From Megachile rotundata (Eukaryota; Arthropoda; Insecta; Hymenoptera; Megachilidae), in contig NW_027473849.1 in assembly GCF_050947335.1 (NCBI RefSeq), forward strand, positions 1-64,000: DNA of 64,000 nucleotides, in the 5' to 3' direction. Below are positions 57,501 to 64,000 of the stretch, piece after piece. Each line of letters begins with the position of its first letter. The stretch's first letter is position 1. Both the position numbers and the translations under genes were made by a program. The notes beneath the pieces are model-generated. The model made no database searches, was not told the DNA's origin, and saw only the letters and a list, made by a program, of their open reading frames with translations.

Positions 57501-59410
57501 GATCGATAATGATAAGAGTAATAAGTACAATAATTGTCGTTCTATCGATCATATAAGCATAATATGGTTAATAATATGAATTAGATTGATAATAGTGAGT
57601 GTAATAAGTATAGTAATTGTCGTTCTATCGATCATATTAGCATAATATGGTTAATAATATGAGTTAGATTGATAACAATAAGAGTAATAAGTATAGTAAT
57701 TGTCGTTCTATCGATCATATTAGGTTAATATGGTTAATAACATGAGTTAGATTGATAATAATAAGAGTAATAAGTATAGTGATTGTCGTTCTATCGATCA
57801 TATAAGTATAATATGGCTAATAATATGACTTAGATTGATAATAATAAGAGTAATAAGTATAGTAATTGTCGTTCTATCGATCATATCTGCATAATATGGT
57901 CAATAATATGAGTTAGATTGATAATAATAAGAGTAATAAGTATAGTAATTGTCGTTCTATCGATAATATACGCATAATATGGCTAATAATATGAGTTAGA
58001 TTGATAATACTAAGAGTAGTGAGTATAGTAATTCTCGTTCTATCGATCATATAAGCATAATATGGCTAATAATATGAGTTAGATTGATAATAATAAGCGT
58101 AATAAGTATAGTAATTGTCGTTCTATCGATAATATAAGCATAATATGGCTAATAATATGAGTTAGGTAGATAATAATAAGTGCTATCTGCTATGATAATT
58201 GTCGTGCTATCGATCATATCTGCATAATATGGTTAATAATATGAGTTAGATTGATAATAGTGAGTGTAATAAGTATAGTAATTGTCGTTCTATCGATCAT
58301 ATTTGCATAATATGGTTAATACTATGAGTTAGATTGATAATAATAAGAGTAATAAGTATAGTAATTGTCGTTCTATCGATCATATAAGCACAATATGGCT
58401 AATAATATGAGTTAGATTGATAATAATAAGAGTAATAAGTATAGTGATTGTCGTTCTATCGATCATATAACCATAATATGGCTAATAGCATGAGTTAGAT
58501 TGATAATAATAAGAGTAATGAGTATAGTAATTGTCGTTCTATCGATCATATCTGCATAATATGGTTAATAATATGAGTTAGATTGATAATAATAAGAGTA
58601 ATAGGTATAGTAATTGTCGTTATATCGATCATATAAGCATAATATGGCTAATAGCATGAGTTAGATTGATAATAATAAGAGTAATGAGTATAGTAATTGT
58701 CGTTCTATCGATCATATCTGCATAATATGGTTAATAATATGAGTTAGATTGATAATAATAAGAGCAATGAGTATAGTAGTTGTCGTACTATCGATCATGT
58801 AAGCATAATATGGCTAATAATATTAGGTAGATTGATAATAATAAGTGTAATAAGTATAGTAATTGTCGTCCTATCGATCATAATTGCATAATATGGTTAA
58901 TAATATGAGTTAGATTGATGATAATAAGAGCAATGAGTATAGTAATTGTCGTACTATCGATCATATAAGCATAATATGGCTAATAATATGAGTTAGATTT
59001 ATAATAATAGGAGTAATAAGTATAGTAATTGTCGTTCTATCGATCATATAAGCACAATATGGCTAATAATATGAGTTAGATTGATAATAATAACAGTAAT
59101 AAGTATAGTAATTGTCGTTCTATCGATAATATAAGCATAATATGGCTAATAATATGAGTTAGACTGATAATACTAAGAGTAGTGAGTATAGTAATTCTCG
59201 TTCTATCGATCATATAAGCAAAATATGGCTAATAATATGAGTTAGATTGATAATAATAAGAGTAATGAGTACAGTAATTGTCGTTCTATCGATCATATAA
59301 GCATAATGTGGCTAATAATATGAGTTAGATTTATAATAATAAGAGTAATAAGTATAGTAATTGTCGTTCTATCGATCATATAAGCATAATATGGCTAATA
59401 ATATGAGTTA
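54514..59410. repeat. Large HOR unit, copy 1 (59 monomers)
   Basis: This 4,897-bp unit starts with an AATAAGAAGAGTACTAAG monomer and is repeated from 59411. Shared rare variants are CTATTGATCATTTAAG (near 55054 / 59951), GAGTTCGGTTG (near 55172 / 60069), ACTTAGAGTAG (near 56101 / 61330), ATAATAGAGTAATAAG with a 1-bp deletion (near 56932 / 62161), TATTAGGTTAATATGG (near 57718 / 62947) and TGCTATCTGCTATG (58181 / 63410). Compared with copy 2 it lacks four monomers after the GTGATTG monomer near 55.62 kb. It contains no gene. Confidence 0.9.
58165..59330. repeat. Diverged monomer cluster
   Basis: About 14 monomers are more diverged than the rest. The first is an 84-bp unit (58165-58248) in which the usual AGTAATAAGTATAGTAATTG stretch is replaced by TGCTATCTGCTATGATAATTG-like sequence. 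Others carry CATAATTGCAT, CATGTAAGC, ATTAGGTAGATT, CTAATAGCATGAG and GAGCAATGAG. The first part recurs at 63394-64000. Clusters like this often mark older array sequence that homogenises less. Here that is inference only. Confidence 0.75.
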
Positions 59411-62400
59411 GATTGATAATAAGAAGAGTACTAAGTATAGTAATTGTCGTTCTATCGATCATTTAAGCATAATATGGCTAATAATATGAGTTAGATTGAT
59501 AACATTAAGAGTAATAAGTATAGTAATTGTCGTTCTATCGATCATATAAGCATAATATGGCTAATAATACGAGTTAGCTTGATAATAGTACGAGTAATAA
59601 GTATAGTAAATGTCGTGCTATCGATCATATCTGCATAATATGGTCAATAATATGAGTTAGATTGATAATAGTGAGTGTAATTAGTATAGTAATTGTCGTT
59701 CTATCGATCATATTAGCATAATATGGTTAATAATATGAGTTAGATTGATAATAATAAGAGTAATAAGTATAGTAATTGTCGTTCTATCGATCATATAAGC
59801 ATAATATGGCTAATAATATGAGTTAGATTGATAATAATAAGAGTAGTGAGTATAGTAATTGTCGTTCTATCGATCATATAAGCATAATATGGCTAATATT
59901 ATGAGTTAGATTGATAATAATAAGAGTAATAAGTATAGTAATTGTCGTTCTATTGATCATTTAAGCATAATATGGCTAATAATATGAGTTAGATTGATAA
60001 CAATAAGAGTAATAAGTATAGTAGTTGTCGTTCTATCGATCATATAAGCATAATATGGCTAATAATATGAGTTCGGTTGATAATAATAAGCGTAATAAAT
60101 ATAGTAAATGTCGTGCTATCGATCATATCTGCATAATATGGTTAATAATATGAGTTAGATTGATAATAGTGAGTGTAATAAGTATAGTAATTGTCGTTCT
60201 ATCGATCATATGAGCATAATATGGGTAATAATATGAGTTGGATTGATAATGATAAGAGTAATGAGTATAGTAATTGTAGTTCTATCGATCATATAAGCAT
60301 AATATGTCTAATAATATGAGTTAGATTCATAATAATAACAGTAATAAGTATAGTAATTGTAGTTCTATCGATAATATAAGCATAATATGGCTAATAATAT
60401 GAGTTAGATCGATAATGATAAGAGTAATAAGTACAATAATTGTCGTTCTATCGATCATATTAGCATAATATGGTTAATAACATGAGTTAGATTGATAATA
60501 ATAAGAGTAATAAGTATAGTGATTGTCGTTCTATCGATCATATAAGCATAATATGGCTAATAATATGACTTAGATTGATAATAATAAGAGTAATAAGTAT
60601 AGTAATTGTCGTTCTATCGATCATATCTGCATAATATGGTCAATAATATGAGTTAGATTGATAATAATAAGAGTAATAAGTATAGTAATTGTCGTTCTAT
60701 CGATAATATACGCATAATATGGCTAATAATATGAGTTAGATTGATAATACTAAGAGTAGTGAGTATAGTAATTCTCGTTCTATCGATCATATAAGCATAA
60801 TATGGCTAATAATATGAGTTAGATTGATAATAATAAGCGTAATAAGTATAGTAATTGTCGTTCTATCGATCATATAAGCATAATATGGCTAATAATATGA
60901 GTTAGATTGATAATAATAAGAGCAGTGAGTATAGTAATTGTCGTTCTATCGATCATATAAGCATAATATGGCTAATAATATGAGTTAGGTTGATAATAAT
61001 AAGCGTAATAAATATAGTAAATTTCGTGCTATCGATCATATCTGCATAATATGGTTAATAATATGAGTTAGATTGATAATAGTGAGTGTAATAAGTATAG
61101 TAATTGTCGTTCTAACGATCATATGAGCATAATATGGGTAATAATATGAGTTGGATTGATAATGATAAGAGTAATGAGTATAGTAATTGTAGTTCTATCG
61201 ATCATATAAACATAATATGTCTAATAATATGAGTTAGATTCATAATAATAAGAGTAATAAGTATAGTAATTGTCGTTCTATCGATAATATACGCATAATA
61301 TGGCTAATAATATGAGTTAGATTGATAATACTTAGAGTAGTGAGTATAGTAATGCTCGTTCTATCGATCATATAAGCATAATATGGCTAATAATATGAGT
61401 TAGGTAGATAATAATAAGAGTAATAAGTATAGTGATTGTCTTTCTATCGATCATATAAGCATAATATGGCTAATAATATGAGTTAGGTTGATAATAATAC
61501 GAGTAATAAGTATAGTAAATGTCGTGCTATCGATCATATCTGCATAATATGGTTAATAATATGAGTTAGATTGATAATAGTGAGTGTAATAGGTATAGTA
61601 ATTGTCGTTCTATCGATCGTATTAGCATAATATGGTTAATAATATGAGTTAGATTGATAATAATAAGAGTAATAAGTATAGTAATTGTCGTTCTATCGAT
61701 CATATAAGCATAATATGGCTAATAATATGAGTTAGATTGATAATAATAAGAGTAGTGAGTATAGTAATTGTCGTTCTATCGATCATATAAGCATAATATG
61801 GCTAATAATACGAGTTAGCTTGATAATAATACGAGTAATAAGTATAGTAAATGTCGTGCTATCGATCATATCTGCATAATATGGTTAATAATATGAGTTA
61901 GATTGATAATAGTGAGTGTAATTAGTATAGTAATTGTCGTTCTATCGATCATATTAGCATAATATGGTTAATAATATGAGTTAGATTGATAATAATAAGA
62001 GTAATAAGTATAGTAATTGTCGTTCTATCGATCATTAAAGCATAATATGGCTAATAATATGAGTTAGATTGATAATAATAAGAGCAGTGAGTATAGTAAT
62101 TGTCGTTCTATCGATCATATAAGCATAATATGGCTAATATTATGAGTTAGATTGATAATAATAGAGTAATAAGTATAGTAATTGTCGTTCTATCGATCAT
62201 TTAAGCATAATATGGCTAATAATATGAGTTAGATTGATAACAATAAGAGTAATAAGTATAGTAATTGTCGTTCTATCGATCATATAAGCATAATATGGCT
62301 AATAATATGAGTTAGGTTGATAATAATAAGCGTAATAAATATAGTAAATGTCGTGCTATCGATCATATCTGCATAATATGGTTAATAATATGAGTTAGAT

Positions 62401-64000
62401 TGATAATAGTGAGTGTAATAAGTATAGTAATTGTCGTTCTATCGATCATATGAGCATAATATGGGTAATAATATGAGTTGGATTGATAATGATAAGAGTA
62501 ATGAGTATAGTAATTGTAGTTCTATCGATCATATAAGCATAATATGTCTAATAATATGAGTTAGATTCATAATAATAACAGTAATAAGTATAGTAATTGT
62601 AGTTCTATCGATAATATAAGCATAATATGGTTAATAATATGAGTTAGATCGATAATGATAAGAGTAATAAGTACAATAATTGTCGTTCTATCGATCATAT
62701 AAGCATAATATGGCTAATAATATGAGTTAGATCGATAATGATAAGAGTAATAAGTACAATAATTGTCGTTCTATCGATCATATAAGCATAATATGGTTAA
62801 TAATATGAATTAGATTGATAATAGTGAGTGTAATAAGTATAGTAATTGTCGTTCTATCGATCATATTAGCATAATATGGTTAATAATATGAGTTAGATTG
62901 ATAACAATAAGAGTAATAAGTATAGTAATTGTCGTTCTATCGATCATATTAGGTTAATATGGTTAATAACATGAGTTAGATTGATAATAATAAGAGTAAT
63001 AAGTATAGTGATTGTCGTTCTATCGATCATATAAGTATAATATGGCTAATAATATGACTTAGATTGATAATAATAAGAGTAATAAGTATAGTAATTGTCG
63101 TTCTATCGATCATATCTGCATAATATGGTCAATAATATGAGTTAGATTGATAATAATAAGAGTAATAAGTATAGTAATTGTCGTTCTATCGATAATATAC
63201 GCATAATATGGCTAATAATATGAGTTAGATTGATAATACTAAGAGTAGTGAGTATAGTAATTCTCGTTCTATCGATCATATAAGCATAATATGGCTAATA
63301 ATATGAGTTAGATTGATAATAATAAGCGTAATAAGTATAGTAATTGTCGTTCTATCGATAATATAAGCATAATATGGCTAATAATATGAGTTAGGTAGAT
63401 AATAATAAGTGCTATCTGCTATGATAATTGTCGTGCTATCGATCATATCTGCATAATATGGTTAATAATATGAGTTAGATTGATAATAGTGAGTGTAATA
63501 AGTATAGTAATTGTCGTTCTATCGATCATATTTGCATAATATGGTTAATACTATGAGTTAGATTGATAATAATAAGAGTAATAAGTATAGTAATTGTCGT
63601 TCTATCGATCATATAAGCACAATATGGCTAATAATATGAGTTAGATTGATAATAATAAGAGTAATAAGTATAGTGATTGTCGTTCTATCGATCATATAAC
63701 CATAATATGGCTAATAGCATGAGTTAGATTGATAATAATAAGAGTAATGAGTATAGTAATTGTCGTTCTATCGATCATATCTGCATAATATGGTTAATAA
63801 TATGAGTTAGATTGATAATAATAAGAGTAATAGGTATAGTAATTGTCGTTATATCGATCATATAAGCATAATATGGCTAATAGCATGAGTTAGATTGATA
63901 ATAATAAGAGTAATGAGTATAGTAATTGTCGTTCTATCGATCATATCTGCATAATATGGTTAATAATATGAGTTAGATTGATAATAATAAGAGCAATGAG
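59411..64000. repeat. Large HOR unit, copy 2 (runs off the window)
   Basis: This is the tandem copy of 54514-59410. The offset is 4,897 bp (59 monomers) up to about 60.56 kb and 5,229 bp (63 monomers) after about 60.9 kb. The four additional monomers (GACTTAG type, GTCAAT type, ATACGC/ACTAAG type and AAGCGTAATAAG type) explain the 332-bp change. The unit is still matching copy 1 at the last base (64000 corresponds to 58771), so its end lies outside the window. It contains no gene. Confidence 0.9.

Larger units (their letters stand above)
46051..64000. repeat. 83-bp satellite array, right of the gap
   Basis: The same satellite continues in the same orientation to the last base, about 216 monomers. 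It holds the same monomer classes and HOR orders as the left part, plus a more diverged group of monomers at 58.2-59.4 kb that recurs from 63.4 kb. There is no gene and no unique sequence. The array runs off both ends of the window, so its true length is unknown. Confidence 0.98.

Noticed and set aside
1..64000. CRISPR array, because of regular direct repeats
   Set aside because: There are no unique spacers. Every part of each 83-bp period is itself repeated, so this is a plain tandem satellite.
1..64000. Coding repeats or a low-complexity protein
   Set aside because: The plus strand has TAA, TAG and TGA many times per monomer, and on the minus strand the 83-bp period moves through all frames. 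No start with a ribosome or splice context can be supported.
1..64000. CENP-B box
   Set aside because: No TTCG-4-A-2-CGGG pattern occurs. The GTCGTTC and ATCGAT words do not fit it, and CGGG is absent from the monomer classes I read.
1..64000. Telomeric repeats, from GTTAGG words in the GGTAGATAAT and GGTTGATAAT classes
   Set aside because: Each occurs singly, once per monomer, with no tandem TTAGG or TTAGGG run.
1..64000. TATA boxes and A+T-rich promoters
   Set aside because: TATA-like words are expected everywhere at about 76% A+T, and there is no gene downstream to support any of them.
1..64000. Transposon or tRNA genes hidden between monomers
   Set aside because: The 83-bp register is continuous apart from the listed 1-2 bp indels and the N gap, leaving no room for an inserted element.

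Overview
The window is a single block of satellite DNA with no gene in it. Apart from a 100-base N gap (45951-46050), every base I read belongs to a head-to-tail array of an 83-bp monomer, about 770 copies, all in one orientation. The monomer register can be followed from base 1 to base 64000. My consensus monomer has 34 A, 29 T, 14 G and 6 C (about 76% A+T). It carries a ClaI-type ATCGAT site at monomer positions 44-49 in most copies, and two CpGs (38-39 and 46-47). I found no supportable CDS, tRNA, rRNA, transposon, CRISPR array or promoter. This is what (peri)centromeric or other constitutive heterochromatin of a eukaryote looks like. The run of exactly 100 Ns indicates a scaffolded assembly. 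I cannot name the species. The lack of CpG depletion argues weakly against a heavily CpG-methylated genome.

Above the monomer there is higher-order repeat (HOR) structure. Diagnostic variants distinguish roughly a dozen monomer classes, and their order recurs in long blocks. Measured offsets are whole multiples of 83 bp once the few indels are counted. Main blocks: units of about 58-63 monomers (4.8-5.2 kb) in 1-13.9 kb; a 28-monomer (2,324 bp) tandem duplication at 9232-11555 / 11556-13879; a mosaic of long duplications linking 13.9-18.0 kb to 26.6-30.7 kb and 18.0-23.1 kb to 32.0-38.2 kb; a 7-monomer duplication at 33.4-34.6 kb; a 6-monomer duplication at 36.5-37.5 kb; a 46-monomer period at 39.5-48 kb; an 11-monomer duplication at 52.5-54.5 kb; and a 59/63-monomer HOR pair at 54.5-64 kb. 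A four-monomer (332 bp) cassette is present in one or two copies at otherwise matching places.

The N gap is flanked by two copies of the same 1.79-kb sequence (44156-45950 and 46051-47840). I found them to differ only by six small indels, all in the left copy. This looks like two overlapping contig ends that were not merged. Private one- or two-base indels are also concentrated at 44.2-53.1 kb, so that stretch is probably poorly polished.

Nothing here encodes a protein system. The biological interest lies in how the array evolves (unequal exchange in whole-monomer steps) and in conserved boxes inside the monomer that could bind protein or form hairpins.
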